This document shows, piece by piece, positions 9,896 to 19,444 of a stretch of DNA of 64,000 nt; the stretch's first letter is position 1, and each line of letters opens with the position of its first letter. A program made the position numbers and the translations under genes. This DNA comes from Qipengyuania gaetbuli (GTDB lineage: Bacteria; Pseudomonadota; Alphaproteobacteria; Sphingomonadales; Sphingomonadaceae). The stretch lies in contig NZ_JAIUZO010000002.1 of assembly GCF_020171365.1 (NCBI RefSeq), positions 1,426,001 through 1,490,000 of the forward strand. The letters are read 5' to 3'. Under the pieces are notes generated by a model. That model did not search any database. It saw only the letters and a program-made list of their open reading frames with translations, and was not told the DNA's origin.

Positions 9896-10765
9896 ATGAC
9901 GCTCACCGGACCGACTTCGCAGACCTTCATTTCGCAGCGCCTGCGGCTCAACTATCTCGACTGGGGCAACCGCGGCAAGCCGCCGCTGGTGCTCGTCCAT
10001 GGCGGGCGCGACCATGCCCGCAGCTGGGACTGGGTGGCAGAGGAATTGCGCCAGGACTGGCACGTCGTCGCCATGGACCACCGCGGTCACGGCGATTCCG
10101 ACTGGGTCAGCGACGGCAATTACCACGTGAACGACATGGTCTACGACCTTGCACAGCTCGTCCACCAGCTGGGCGTCGGACCGGTGACGATCGTCAGCCA
10201 CTCGATGGGCGGCAATGTCTCGCTGCGCTATGCCGGCACCTTTCCCGACATGGTCACCAAGATCGTCGCGATCGAAGGGCTCGGGCCGAGCCCCAAGCGG
10301 CAGGCCGAAATGCGCGAGCGCCCCTATCCCGAACGCATGGCCGAATGGATCGGGCAGAAGCGCCGCGCCTCCGGCCGCATCCCGCGCAAGTACGAGAGCA
10401 TCGAGACGGCCTTCGCCCGCATGATCGAGGAAAACAGCTACCTCACCGAGGAGCAGGCGCGCCATCTCACCATCCACGGGGTCAACCGCAACGAGGACGG
10501 CACCTACAGCTGGAAGTTCGATCCGCACCTTAACGTCTGGCCGGTGGAGGATATCGCCGACGAGTTCCTCCACCAGACCTGGGCGGCGATCAAGGCGCCC
10601 ACGCTGCTGCTGTATGGCGCGGACAGCTGGGCTTCCAATCCGGAAGGTGATGGCAGGCTCGACCATTTCGCCAATGCGCGGGTGATCGAGTTCGAGAACG
10701 CAGGCCACTGGCTGCACCACGACCAGTTCGACCGCTTCATGGCGACGCTGGGAGAGTTTCTCTAG
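9896..10765 (+). CDS. Alpha/beta-fold hydrolase
   Basis: About 289 residues from the ATG at 9896; an in-frame GTG at 9872 would add eight residues and cannot be excluded. Alpha/beta-hydrolase landmarks are visible in order: LVLVHGGRDHARSWDWV (oxyanion region), MDHRGHGDSD, nucleophile elbow SHSMGGN (Ser), an acid candidate in LLLYGADSW and the catalytic His in NAGHWLHHDQ. This set is typical of epoxide-hydrolase/dienelactone-like esterases and lipases of the cytoplasm; the substrate is not predictable. The stop overlaps the next gene's GTG start by one base (TAGTG), indicating an operon. Confidence 0.85.
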   Translation: MTLTGPTSQTFISQRLRLNYLDWGNRGKPPLVLVHGGRDHARSWDWVAEELRQDWHVVAMDHRGHGDSDWVSDGNYHVNDMVYDLAQLVHQLGVGPVTIVSHSMGGNVSLRYAGTFPDMVTKIVAIEGLGPSPKRQAEMRERPYPERMAEWIGQKRRASGRIPRKYESIETAFARMIEENSYLTEEQARHLTIHGVNRNEDGTYSWKFDPHLNVWPVEDIADEFLHQTWAAIKAPTLLLYGADSWASNPEGDGRLDHFANARVIEFENAGHWLHHDQFDRFMATLGEFL

Positions 10766-11322
10766 TGGCCGACTTCTTCGACGCGCTGGACGACAAGCAC
10801 ATCGCCATGATCGGCAAGCAGCCGGTCTTCTTTGTCGCCACCGCTGCCGAAGATGCCCGCATCAACCTGAGCCCGAAGGGCTACGATGCTTTCCGCGTGC
10901 TCGGCCCGCGGCGCGTCGCCTATCTCGACCTTGCCGGCTCGGGCAACGAGACCCACGCGCATCTGTCGAAGGATGGGCGCATTACCGTCATGTTCTGCAA
11001 TTTCGACCGGCCTGCGTTGATCCTGCGGCTCTACGGTACGGGCCGCGCGGTCCTGCCGCAGGATGCGGACTGGGCGGAGCTGTCCGCGCATTTCGATTTG
11101 TTGCCGGGCACGCGGCAAATCTTCGATATCGCGGTCGAAAGCGTGCAGACCAGCTGCGGCTGGGGCGTGCCCTTCATGGAGTTCACGGACGAGCGTGCCA
11201 CGCTGAAGAAGGCGCATGCGCAGTCCGATCCCGAAGAATGGCTCGCACGGGCAAAAGGCCGCGACCGGAGCATCGACGGAATCGAAGTGCGTACGACCGA
11301 CCGCTACATTTCAGGCGAATAG
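10765..11322 (+). CDS. Pyridoxamine 5'-phosphate oxidase-fold protein
   Basis: A 185-residue member of the flavin-binding split-barrel (PNPOx-like) superfamily, many of which bind FMN or F420 and act as oxidoreductases. The start region MADFFDALDDKHIAMIGKQP followed by VFFVATAAEDARINLSPKG and RVAYLDLAGSGNETHAHL is characteristic of a widespread 'PNPOx family protein' type of unassigned function. The GTG start at 10765 overlaps the hydrolase stop. Seven bases separate its stop from the next gene, so it sits in the middle of a three-gene operon. Confidence 0.8.
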   Translation: MADFFDALDDKHIAMIGKQPVFFVATAAEDARINLSPKGYDAFRVLGPRRVAYLDLAGSGNETHAHLSKDGRITVMFCNFDRPALILRLYGTGRAVLPQDADWAELSAHFDLLPGTRQIFDIAVESVQTSCGWGVPFMEFTDERATLKKAHAQSDPEEWLARAKGRDRSIDGIEVRTTDRYISGE

Positions 11323-11329
11323 AACGGCA

Positions 11330-12031
11330 GTGCGGCTCACCTTCGCCAGCTACAACATCCACAAGGCCGTCGGCCTCGATCGCAAGCGCGATCCCGACCG
11401 CATTCTCACGGTCCTGCATGAAATCGATGCCGACATCATCGCGCTGCAGGAAGTCGACCGGCGCATCGGCGACAGGGCGACGACCATCCCGCGTGCCGAG
11501 CTGGACGATACCCACTGGCGCGTCGTCGAGGTCGCGCGCAGGCCGCGCAGCATCGGCTGGCACGGCAATGCACTGCTGGTGCGCCGCGACCTGGAAGTGA
11601 GCGAAGGGGAGGCGCTCGACCTGCCGACACTGGAACCACGCGGCGCCGCGAGCGGAGAAATCCTTGTCGAAGGCCATGCGATCCGCGTGATCGGCACGCA
11701 TCTCGACCTGTCAGGGCTTCGCCGCCGCGAACAGATCCGCTCGCTGCTCGGCCATGTCGAGGCCTGCGAGCGCAATTTGCCGACCGTCATCATGGGCGAT
11801 TTCAACCAGTGGGGCCGAGCCACCGGCGCCATGCGCGAATTCACCAAGGACTGGATGGTCGTGACCCCCGGGCGCAGCTACCCCAGTCGCCAGCCCGTCG
11901 CCACGCTCGACCGGATCGTCGCCAGCAAGCACTGGCGCTGCATTTCGTCCGAAGTGCACCACACGGCCCTTTCGGCCGTCGCTTCCGACCATTTGCCGGT
12001 CGTGGCAACGCTCGAATTGCACAAAAAATAG
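11330..12031 (+). CDS. Endonuclease/exonuclease/phosphatase family protein
   Basis: A 233-residue metal-dependent phosphodiesterase of the EEP superfamily. Visible motifs are FASYNIHKAVG (Asn), ALQEVDRR (catalytic Glu), GTHLDL, MGDFNQWG (Asp/Asn pair) and the C-terminal SDHLPVVATLEL (Asp-His). The frame is open 114 bases further upstream into the previous gene, but the GTG at 11330 gives the standard beginning VRLTFASYNIHK. The substrate could be DNA, RNA or a phospholipid head group; the sequence does not decide. Last gene of the hydrolase operon, followed by the glnK promoter region. Confidence 0.85.
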   Translation: MRLTFASYNIHKAVGLDRKRDPDRILTVLHEIDADIIALQEVDRRIGDRATTIPRAELDDTHWRVVEVARRPRSIGWHGNALLVRRDLEVSEGEALDLPTLEPRGAASGEILVEGHAIRVIGTHLDLSGLRRREQIRSLLGHVEACERNLPTVIMGDFNQWGRATGAMREFTKDWMVVTPGRSYPSRQPVATLDRIVASKHWRCISSEVHHTALSAVASDHLPVVATLELHKK

Positions 12032-12050
12032 CCACGCGCACATAAATTAG

Positions 12051-12512
<462 letters not shown>

Positions 12513-12529
12513 GCCGCAAGGAGACACTC

Positions 12530-13870
12530 ATGACCATGCGTAAGTTCCTCTCCGGTGCCGCCGTGCTCGGAGCTTCCCTCACTGCCTCCACGGCAGCTTT
12601 CGCGCAGGAGGCCGCAGAAGCTGCCGCTGCCGTTCCCAACCCTGGCAACAATGCCTGGATGATGACCGCAACGGTCCTCGTCATGCTGATGATCATCCCC
12701 GGCCTGACGCTCTTCTACGGCGGCCTGACCCGCTCGAAGAACATGCTCTCGACCATGACCCAGATCGGCGCCACCGCCGCTCTGGCGATGATCATCTGGG
12801 TGATGTGGGGCTATTCGCTCGCCTTCGGCGACACCACTTATGAAGGCACCCTGGGCCTGTTCGTCAGCGGGGGCAGCTACTTCCTTGCCGGCACCGATGC
12901 GTCCAGCACCGCTGCAACCTTCACCGACGAGGTGATCAGCAAGTACGTCTTCATCAGCTTCCAGATGACCTTTGCGGCCATCACCGCGGCGCTGATCCTG
13001 GGCGCGACGGCAGAGCGCATGAAGTTCAACGCCGTCATGCTGTTCGTGCCGATCTGGCTGACCATCGTCTATTTCCCGATCGCCCACATGGTCTGGGCCG
13101 GCGGCGGCCTGCTGTTCGAAGACGGCGCGCTCGACTTCGCCGGCGGTACCGTGGTGCACATCAACGCCGGTGTCTCGGGCCTCGTCCTTGCCTACCTGCT
13201 CGGCAAGCGCCGCGGCTGGCCGCAGGAGCCCATGATGCCGCACAGCCTGACGCTGACCATGGTCGGCACGGGCCTGCTGTGGGTGGGCTGGTTCGGCTTC
13301 AACGCCGGTTCGGCACTCGAAGCCGACGGTTCGGCCGGTCTCGCCATGATCAACACCTTCGTCGCCACGGCGGCAGGTGCTCTGACCTGGATGGTGATCG
13401 AGCGGATGGCCGGTCACAAGGGTTCGGCCCTGGGCTTCTGTTCGGGCGTGATCGCCGGCCTCGTCGCCGTCACCCCGGCAGCCGGCAACTCGGGCCCCTT
13501 CGGCGCGATCCTGCTCGGCATCCTCGCCTCGGCGGTCTGCTACTTCTTCGTTGCCAAGGTGAAGGCCAAGTTCGGCTATGACGACAGCCTCGATGCATTC
13601 GGCATCCACGGCATCGGCGGCATCGTCGGCGCCATCGGCACGGCCGTGGTCTACCAGCCGTTCCTCGGCGGCCCCGGCGACGGCTCGACCGCGCTCGGTG
13701 CGCAGCTCGGCGTGCAGGTCTTCAGCGTCATCGTCACCATCGCCTGGGCAGGTATCGGCACGCTCATCGCCGGCCTGATCGTCAAGACTGCAATCGGCCT
13801 CCGGGTGACCGAGGAAGACGAGGTCAACGGGCTCGACATCTCCGAACACGGGGAGCGCGCCTACAACTGA
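12530..13870 (+). CDS. amtB: Ammonium transporter AmtB
   Basis: A 446-residue inner-membrane ammonia/ammonium channel, a trimer of 11-helix subunits. An N-terminal cleavable signal peptide (ending in STAAFAQ) precedes the channel domain, as in E. coli AmtB. The pore's twin histidines are seen in HINAGVSGL and FGIHGIGGIVG; GLTLFYGGLTRSKNML is the family signature of the early helices. An in-frame GTG lies at 12509, but the ATG at 12530 has an AAGGAG six bases upstream and is preferred. The cytoplasmic C-terminus (GLRVTEEDEVNGLDISEHGERAY) is the segment known to engage PII. Co-transcribed with glnK. Confidence 0.95.
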   Translation: MTMRKFLSGAAVLGASLTASTAAFAQEAAEAAAAVPNPGNNAWMMTATVLVMLMIIPGLTLFYGGLTRSKNMLSTMTQIGATAALAMIIWVMWGYSLAFGDTTYEGTLGLFVSGGSYFLAGTDASSTAATFTDEVISKYVFISFQMTFAAITAALILGATAERMKFNAVMLFVPIWLTIVYFPIAHMVWAGGGLLFEDGALDFAGGTVVHINAGVSGLVLAYLLGKRRGWPQEPMMPHSLTLTMVGTGLLWVGWFGFNAGSALEADGSAGLAMINTFVATAAGALTWMVIERMAGHKGSALGFCSGVIAGLVAVTPAAGNSGPFGAILLGILASAVCYFFVAKVKAKFGYDDSLDAFGIHGIGGIVGAIGTAVVYQPFLGGPGDGSTALGAQLGVQVFSVIVTIAWAGIGTLIAGLIVKTAIGLRVTEEDEVNGLDISEHGERAYN

Positions 13871-13880
13871 CAACCGACTT

Positions 13881-13926
13881 GGCGGGGCCGCCCACTCTCT
13901 CCTCTCTCTCCCCGGGCGGCCCCGCC
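13881..13926 (+). terminator. Hairpin after amtB, first of two
   Basis: GGCGGGGCCGCCC pairs with GGGCGGCCCCGCC across a pyrimidine-rich loop (ACTCTCTCCTCTCTCTCCCC). There is no T-run, so alone it is more likely an RNA-stabilising stem than a full terminator. A second hairpin follows. Confidence 0.55.
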
Positions 13927-13962
13927 CACCGATGTTCCTCCTGCGAACACAAGACTAGCCAC

Positions 13963-13995
13963 AGGCCGGAGCCCGCGGGTTCCGGCCTTTTTTTG
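13963..13995 (+). terminator. Rho-independent terminator after amtB
   Basis: The stem AGGCCGGA/TCCGGCCT with a GC-rich loop is followed by seven T residues (13988-13994). It closes the glnK-amtB transcript upstream of the TonB receptor gene. Confidence 0.85.
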
Positions 13996-14121
13996 TTGCG
14001 CAAAGGCCACACGGTTTTCCCGTTTGTTGCGGGCGTTTCGTTGCAATTGTAAAAAATTCGCAATAGACCGGCGTGCATCGCGGCAACACGAATTGCCGCC
14101 GACAACAGGAGGAGGGAAAAT

Positions 14122-16881
14122 ATGCTACGGAAAACCCGTTCCCAATTTCGCACGCGCGCCGCGTTCCTGAGCGGTGCCGCAGGCATCGCGATGGCGGTCC
14201 CGGCCGCTGCGCAGGACGCCCAGACGCAGATCCGCACGGACTCGGTTTCGGATGCGCCGGCCATCATCGTGACCGGTACCCGCCAGTCCGACCGCTCGGC
14301 CGCTGACACCGTCGCGCCGGTCGATATCGTTTCCGCAGCCGAGCTGTCGAACAACGCCGATAGCGACATCGGCAACGTCCTTCGCGTTTCGGTTCCCTCC
14401 TTCAACGTCGGCACCCAGCCGATCTCCGACGCGGCGACGCTGGTGCGTCCGGCCAACCTTCGCGGCCTTTCGCCCGACAACACCCTCGTCCTTGTCAACG
14501 GCAAGCGCCAGCACCGCGCCGCTGTCATCGCCTTCCTCGGCGGCGGCATCTCGGATGGCTCGCAGGGCCCCGACATCTCGGTCATCCCGTCGATCGCCAT
14601 CAAGCAGCTCGAAGTCCTGCGCGACGGTGCATCCTCGCAATACGGTTCGGACGCCATCGCAGGCGTGCTGAACTTCATCCTCAAGGACAGCCCCGAAGGC
14701 GGCACGATTTCCGGCCAGTGGGGTGAAACCTACGAAGGTGACGGTGACACTTACACCATCGCTGCCAATGTCGGCGTTCCGCTGGGCTCGACCGGCTTCC
14801 TCAACCTGTCGGCCGAATATGGCGAACAGGACGCAACTGTGCGTTCCGTCCAGCGCGACGATGCCGCAGCCCTGATCGCTGCCGGCAACACCGCCGTTGC
14901 CGACCCGGCCCAGATCTGGGGCCAGCCAAACGTCAACGACGACTTCAAGATCTTCGCCAACTTCGGCGTCGACCTGACCGATGCGATCGAACTCTACGCA
15001 TTCGGCAACTATGCCGAGCGTAACGTCGATGGCGGGTTCTTCTTCCGCAACCCGACCAATCGCGGCGGCGTCTATGCCGGTCCGACGGTCGATCCGGCCA
15101 CCGGCCAGCCGCTCGCCGCTTCGGCAGGCGGTGTGCCTTCGGTCCTCGTGGGTGACCTTTCGAACACCACTGCGGGCGACTGCCCGGCGGGTATCCCGCT
15201 GACGCAGGGCGGCCTGATCCCCGATCCGACGATCCTGGCTCAGGTCAGCGCCGATGCGAACTGCTTCAGCTTCGTCGAACTGTTCCCGGGCGGCTTCACC
15301 CCGCGCTTCGGCGGCGATATCGAGGACTACTCGATTGCAGCCGGTATCCGCGGGCAGATCCTTGGCGGGCTCGATTTCGACCTCAGCTATCGTCACGGGC
15401 GCAACAAGTCGTCCTTTGCGATCCGCAACACGGTCAACGCTTCGCTTGGCCCGAACACGCCGACCGAATTCAACCCGGGCGGCTATTCGCAGACCGAGAA
15501 CGTGATCAACCTCGACCTCGGCTATGAAATCCCGGTCGGCGGCGGCAGCGTCTATGTCGCGGCCGGTGCGGAATATCGCGACGAGGAATTCGGCATCACT
15601 GCCGGCGATGCGGCTTCGTTCGAACTGGGCCCGCTTGCCCAGCCGACGGCTGCCTACCCGACGGGCCAGGGTTTCTCGACCAGCTCCAACGGCTTCCCGG
15701 GCTTCGCCACCAATGCGGCGGGCACCAGCAAGGAAGACAACAAGGCAGCTTACATCGACATCGAAGCCGACCTCATCGACGCGCTGACCCTGCAGGGTGC
15801 GGTTCGATACGAGGACACCAAGAGCTTCGGCGATACGCTGACCTGGAAGCTGGGCGGCCTGTTCAAGGTCTCGGACGCATGGCGCATTCGCGGTACCTAT
15901 TCGACCGGCTTCCACGTCCCGACCGCGGGCCAGGCGAACGTCATCAACGTGACCACCCAGTTCTCGAACGGCCAGCTGCAGGATGAAGGCACCTTCCCGC
16001 TCTTCAGCCCCGCGGGCCTGATCGCTTCGGACTACATCGCGGATACCGTCGCCAATGGCGGTCTCGGCCTCGACCGCCCGACCCTCGGGCCCGAAAAGGC
16101 CGACAGCTTCACGCTGGGTATCGCGGGTGACATGGGCGATTTCTCGGTCACGCTCGACTACTTCAACATCAAGCTGAAGGACCGCATCTCGCGTTCCTCG
16201 ACGATCGATTTCCCGGCAGCGCTTTGCTACCTGGCCGATCGCGAGAACGTGGCGAACAATTGCACGGCAAGCTTCACGCCGACCCCGGCCGAACTGCTCA
16301 CGCAGCTCGACGCGGCAGGCGTGATCGACCGGAACGACTTCACCGGCTTTGAAGACCTGGTGGCCTTCACCTTCTTCAACAATGACTTCGACACCCGCAC
16401 GCAGGGTCTCGACTTCGTTGCCAACGCCCGGTTCTATCCGATCGAGGGCGGCACCACGCGTGCCACGCTGGCAATCAACTACACCGAGACCGAAGTCACC
16501 GACGTTGGCCAGACCATCTCGGCGACCCGTGTCCGCCAGCTCGAAGAAGGCCTGCCCAAGTGGAAGGGCTTCCTCAACATCACCCACGAACAGGGCCGTT
16601 TCCGCGGCTTCGTGCGGGCCAACTATTTCGGCAGCTACTACGAGGCCCACCTCGAAGACGAAACGCTGCCGATCGATGCCAATGCCGAACTGACCTTCGA
16701 TGCCGAACTGGCCTACGAAGCGTTCGATGGCCTCGAACTGGCAGTCGGCGCGCAGAACGTGTTCGACAACTACCCGATCGAGAACCCGTATTCGGGCATC
16801 GTCGGGGCCAAGTACGGGGAGCGTTCGCCGTTCGGCTTCAACGGCGGCAGCTACTACCTGCGCGCCCGCTTCCAGTGGTAA
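14122..16881 (+). CDS. TonB-dependent receptor
   Basis: A 919-residue outer-membrane active transporter. The signal peptide ends near AVPAAAQ (about residue 30). A TonB-box-like stretch (APAIIVTGTRQ) is followed by the plug domain (about 55-170, with RPANLRGLSPDNTLVLVNGKRQH and DGASSQYGSDAIAGVLNFIL), then a 22-strand barrel ending in the classical aromatic C-terminus ARFQW. The plug wording fits the large sphingomonad family of TonB receptors annotated for siderophores, vitamins or oligosaccharides; the ligand is not deducible. GGAGGAGGG precedes the ATG. It is monocistronic between two terminators, and no transporter genes accompany it. Confidence 0.92.
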   Translation: MLRKTRSQFRTRAAFLSGAAGIAMAVPAAAQDAQTQIRTDSVSDAPAIIVTGTRQSDRSAADTVAPVDIVSAAELSNNADSDIGNVLRVSVPSFNVGTQPISDAATLVRPANLRGLSPDNTLVLVNGKRQHRAAVIAFLGGGISDGSQGPDISVIPSIAIKQLEVLRDGASSQYGSDAIAGVLNFILKDSPEGGTISGQWGETYEGDGDTYTIAANVGVPLGSTGFLNLSAEYGEQDATVRSVQRDDAAALIAAGNTAVADPAQIWGQPNVNDDFKIFANFGVDLTDAIELYAFGNYAERNVDGGFFFRNPTNRGGVYAGPTVDPATGQPLAASAGGVPSVLVGDLSNTTAGDCPAGIPLTQGGLIPDPTILAQVSADANCFSFVELFPGGFTPRFGGDIEDYSIAAGIRGQILGGLDFDLSYRHGRNKSSFAIRNTVNASLGPNTPTEFNPGGYSQTENVINLDLGYEIPVGGGSVYVAAGAEYRDEEFGITAGDAASFELGPLAQPTAAYPTGQGFSTSSNGFPGFATNAAGTSKEDNKAAYIDIEADLIDALTLQGAVRYEDTKSFGDTLTWKLGGLFKVSDAWRIRGTYSTGFHVPTAGQANVINVTTQFSNGQLQDEGTFPLFSPAGLIASDYIADTVANGGLGLDRPTLGPEKADSFTLGIAGDMGDFSVTLDYFNIKLKDRISRSSTIDFPAALCYLADRENVANNCTASFTPTPAELLTQLDAAGVIDRNDFTGFEDLVAFTFFNNDFDTRTQGLDFVANARFYPIEGGTTRATLAINYTETEVTDVGQTISATRVRQLEEGLPKWKGFLNITHEQGRFRGFVRANYFGSYYEAHLEDETLPIDANAELTFDAELAYEAFDGLELAVGAQNVFDNYPIENPYSGIVGAKYGERSPFGFNGGSYYLRARFQW

Positions 16882-16903
16882 GCGCATAACAGTCTGGGGA
16901 GAG

Positions 16904-16934
16904 GAAAGGGGCGGCCGCAAGGTCGCCCCTTTTC
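16904..16934 (+). terminator. Rho-independent terminator after the TonB receptor
   Basis: AAAGGGGCG pairs with CGCCCCTTTT around the loop GCCGCAAGGT. The T-run is part of the descending arm. It lies 15 bases before the GNAT start, so the next gene may be served partly by read-through. Confidence 0.75.
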
Positions 16935-16948
16935 AATTGGAGAATTCC

Positions 16949-17473
16949 ATGCTGACGATCCGCCTTGCTACGCTCGACGATATCGATGCGATCAGCAGCC
17001 TCATGGAGCGTTCGATCGAGGAATTGCAACACGGCTATCTGACGCCCGAGCAGGTGCAGGCGTCCAAGGCGGGCATGGGCCTCGACCGCGTGCTGATCGA
17101 GGATGGGACCTATTTCTGCGTCGAGGAAGGCGATGCCTTGGCGGGCTGCGGCGGCTGGTCGCGCCGGGCCACCCTATACGGCGGCAACCATTCGGCAGGC
17201 CGCGATCCGCGCCTGCTCGATCCGGCAACCGAACGCGCCCGGATCAGGGCGATGTACACCCATCCCGATCACATCCGCAAAGGGGTGGGCCGAATGATCC
17301 TCGAAGCGGGCGAGGAAGCCGCGCGCGCGGAAGGTTTCCGCGAAATCGAGATGGCCGCGACCATGGCGGGCAAGCCGTTCTACGAGCGCTGCGGCTATGT
17401 CGTGGAGAGCGAATGGTTCGACACCAATGGCGCCGTGCCCGTCCCGCTCGCGACGATGGCGAAGGCGCTCTAG
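16949..17473 (+). CDS. GNAT-family N-acetyltransferase
   Basis: A 174-residue acetyl-CoA-dependent acyltransferase. It begins [22 protein letters not shown], has the acceptor-side strand [25 protein letters not shown] region, the central [22 protein letters not shown] (motif A, acetyl-CoA pyrophosphate-binding RKGVGR) and the late [12 protein letters not shown] motif. The substrate is unknown. The ATG at 16949 follows TTGGAGAATT, a good ribosome binding site, although the frame is open further upstream through the receptor gene. The stop overlaps that of the convergent DUF1232 gene in a shared CTAG (17470-17473). Confidence 0.85.
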   Translation: MLTIRLATLDDIDAISSLMERSIEELQHGYLTPEQVQASKAGMGLDRVLIEDGTYFCVEEGDALAGCGGWSRRATLYGGNHSAGRDPRLLDPATERARIRAMYTHPDHIRKGVGRMILEAGEEAARAEGFREIEMAATMAGKPFYERCGYVVESEWFDTNGAVPVPLATMAKAL

Positions 17474-17841
17474 ACCTCGCGGATCAGGTACAGGCCTGCG
17501 ACCGCCGCCAGCGCGAACCATATCGCTAGGACGAGCAGCAGCCCGACCATGGAATTGGGCCGTTCCGCCAGCTTTCCTGCACGTTCGCGTAACTCTGCCA
17601 TCAGCGGGGCGGGAATGAGCTTCAGCACAAGCCAGATGCCCGCCGGGACGATCAGCAGGTCGTCGAGCAGCCCCAGCACCGGGATAAAGTCGGGGATCAG
17701 GTCGATCGGGCTCAGCGCGTAAGCGGCCACCGCCCCGGCAAGCAGCTTGGCGGCCAGCGGCGTGCGATGGTCGCGCGCCGCCAGCCACAGTGCGAGCGTG
17801 TCCCGCTTGAGCGCCTTTGCCCAGTCGCGCAGGCTAGGCAG
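17470..17841 (-). CDS. DUF1232 (YkvA-like) membrane protein, probable CTG start
   Basis: The DUF1232 core is clear: [20 protein letters not shown] then [19 protein letters not shown], and a C-terminal transmembrane helix ([21 protein letters not shown]). From the first usable GTG (17730) the protein has 86 residues and lacks the family's usual N-terminus. The same frame reads upstream, without a stop, [20 protein letters not shown] and [16 protein letters not shown], which closely resembles known YkvA N-termini (...LKRDxxALxLAxRDPRTPxxAKxLA). No ATG, GTG or TTG precedes it; CTG codons at 17841 and 17832 are the only plausible starts, and would give about 123 residues. They overlap the GMC oxidoreductase stop, suggesting translational coupling. 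Function of the family is unknown. Confidence 0.75.
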   Translation of the reverse strand: MPSLRDWAKALKRDTLALWLAARDHRTPLAAKLLAGAVAAYALSPIDLIPDFIPVLGLLDDLLIVPAGIWLVLKLIPAPLMAELRERAGKLAERPNSMVGLLLVLAIWFALAAVAGLYLIREV

Positions 17842-19420
17842 CCAGCGCCGCCTTCACGAAATCGGCACAGCGTTCGCCGATCATGATGCTCGGCGCATTG
17901 GTGTTGCCCGAGACGAGGCGCGGCATGATCGAGGCGTCGGCGATCCACAGTCCGTCGATACCGCGTGCCTTGAGGGTCGGATCGACCACCGCGTCCTCGT
18001 CTGCGCCCATGCGGCAGGTGCCGACGGGGTGGTAGACCGTGTCGGCGCGATTGCGGATCAGCTCGTCCAGCTGTGCATCGTCGTCGATGTCGATGGGGTA
18101 ACGGTCGCGCGGCTCGAACGCCTGTAGCGAGGGCGAGCCCGCGATACGGTGCGACAGGCGCACGCCTTCGCGCAAGGTCGCGAGGTCGCGTTCCTCGCCG
18201 AGGAAATTGGGATCGATCACCGGCGCATCGGCAGCATTGCGGCTGCCCAGCCTGACGGTGCCGCGGCTTTCGGGCCTGAGGATACAGGCATGGAGCGAGA
18301 AGCCATGACCCTTCACCTTGGTGCGGCCGTGGTCTTCCAGCATCGCCGGCACGAAATGCCACTGGATGTCGGGCGCAGGTGCATCGGGCATGACGGTCCA
18401 GAACCCGCCTGCCTCGGCATAGGGCGAGGTCCACGGCCCGGTCTTGTGACGGCGGTGTTCGATCAGCCCCTTGGCCATGCGGATGGTGCCCTTGAGGCTG
18501 TCCCCCAGCAGGTCCTGGTTGGGGCTTTCCCAGCTCGACACGTAATCGAGGTGGTCCTGCAGGTCCGAGCCCACCGCAGCTTTGTCGAGCACGACATCGA
18601 TCCCGTGCTCTTTCAGATGCGCACCGGGGCCGATGCCCGAAAGCATCAGGATCTGCGGCGAATTGAATGCGCCGGCGCTCAGCACCACGCCGCCGCGCGC
18701 CTTGACGGTGCGGCTGCGCTTGCCGACCGAATAAGTCACGCCGGTTACCCGCCCGTTCTCGATCTCCAGCTTCTGGACGGTCACGCCGATGCGCACGTCG
18801 AGGTTTCGGCTGCTGCGCAGCGGCTCGACATAGGCGCGCGCTGCGGACCAGCGTTCGCCGTCCTTTTGCGTGACCTGGTAAAGGCCGAAGCCTTCCTGCT
18901 TTTCGCCATTGAAATCGGCATTGCGCGGAAGCTGCAGCTCGCTCGCCGCCTCGATGAAGGCGAGACTGCCGGGATTGGGAGTTTTCTGGTCCGACACGAA
19001 CAGCGGCCCGTCGGCGCCGTGATAGGCATTCTCGCCGCGCTCGTTCTGCTCGGCGCGTTTGAAATAGGGCAGCACGTCGTCATAGGCCCAGCCGGTGCAG
19101 CCGAGGCTCGCCCAATTGTCGTAATCCCAGCGGTGGCCGCGGATATAGACCATGGCATTGATGGCGGAGGATCCGCCGAGCCCTTTGCCGCGCGGCTGGT
19201 AGCCGATGCGGCCGTTGAGGCCCTTCTGGGGGACGGTCTCGAAGCGGTAATTGATCTTGTCGGTGCTGAAAGCGAGCATGCCCGGGATCGTCACCCTGAA
19301 GCCATCGTTCCGCCCGCCAGCCTCGAGCAGGCAAACGCTTTTTCCTGCTTCTGCGAGGCGGCCTGCAACCGCGCTCCCGCCGCTGCCGCCACCGACAACC
19401 ACTACGTCGAATTCGTCCAT
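17834..19420 (-). CDS. GMC-family oxidoreductase (choline/alcohol dehydrogenase-like)
   Basis: A 528-residue FAD-dependent alcohol oxidoreductase. The N-terminal Rossmann motif [19 protein letters not shown] and LLEAGG bind FAD. GMC signature 1 is seen in [20 protein letters not shown] and signature 2 in [16 protein letters not shown]. The catalytic His lies in [10 protein letters not shown] and the second catalytic residue (Asn) in [14 protein letters not shown]. The length and motifs fit choline-dehydrogenase-like and long-chain alcohol (AlkJ-like) dehydrogenases; the substrate is not certain. It is 24 bases downstream of a sterol desaturase-like gene on the same strand, which hints at oxidation of a hydroxylated lipid (inference). 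Confidence 0.88.
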   Translation of the reverse strand: MDEFDVVVVGGGSGGSAVAGRLAEAGKSVCLLEAGGRNDGFRVTIPGMLAFSTDKINYRFETVPQKGLNGRIGYQPRGKGLGGSSAINAMVYIRGHRWDYDNWASLGCTGWAYDDVLPYFKRAEQNERGENAYHGADGPLFVSDQKTPNPGSLAFIEAASELQLPRNADFNGEKQEGFGLYQVTQKDGERWSAARAYVEPLRSSRNLDVRIGVTVQKLEIENGRVTGVTYSVGKRSRTVKARGGVVLSAGAFNSPQILMLSGIGPGAHLKEHGIDVVLDKAAVGSDLQDHLDYVSSWESPNQDLLGDSLKGTIRMAKGLIEHRRHKTGPWTSPYAEAGGFWTVMPDAPAPDIQWHFVPAMLEDHGRTKVKGHGFSLHACILRPESRGTVRLGSRNAADAPVIDPNFLGEERDLATLREGVRLSHRIAGSPSLQAFEPRDRYPIDIDDDAQLDELIRNRADTVYHPVGTCRMGADEDAVVDPTLKARGIDGLWIADASIMPRLVSGNTNAPSIMIGERCADFVKAALAA

Positions 19421-19444
19421 GGGTACTCCTCTCGATTCGAGAGG

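Noticed and set aside
14125..16920. Long minus-strand open frame (about 930 codons) opposite the TonB receptor
   Set aside because: Same antisense effect; the composition is Arg/Val/Glu-rich without domains, and the receptor reads perfectly on the plus strand.
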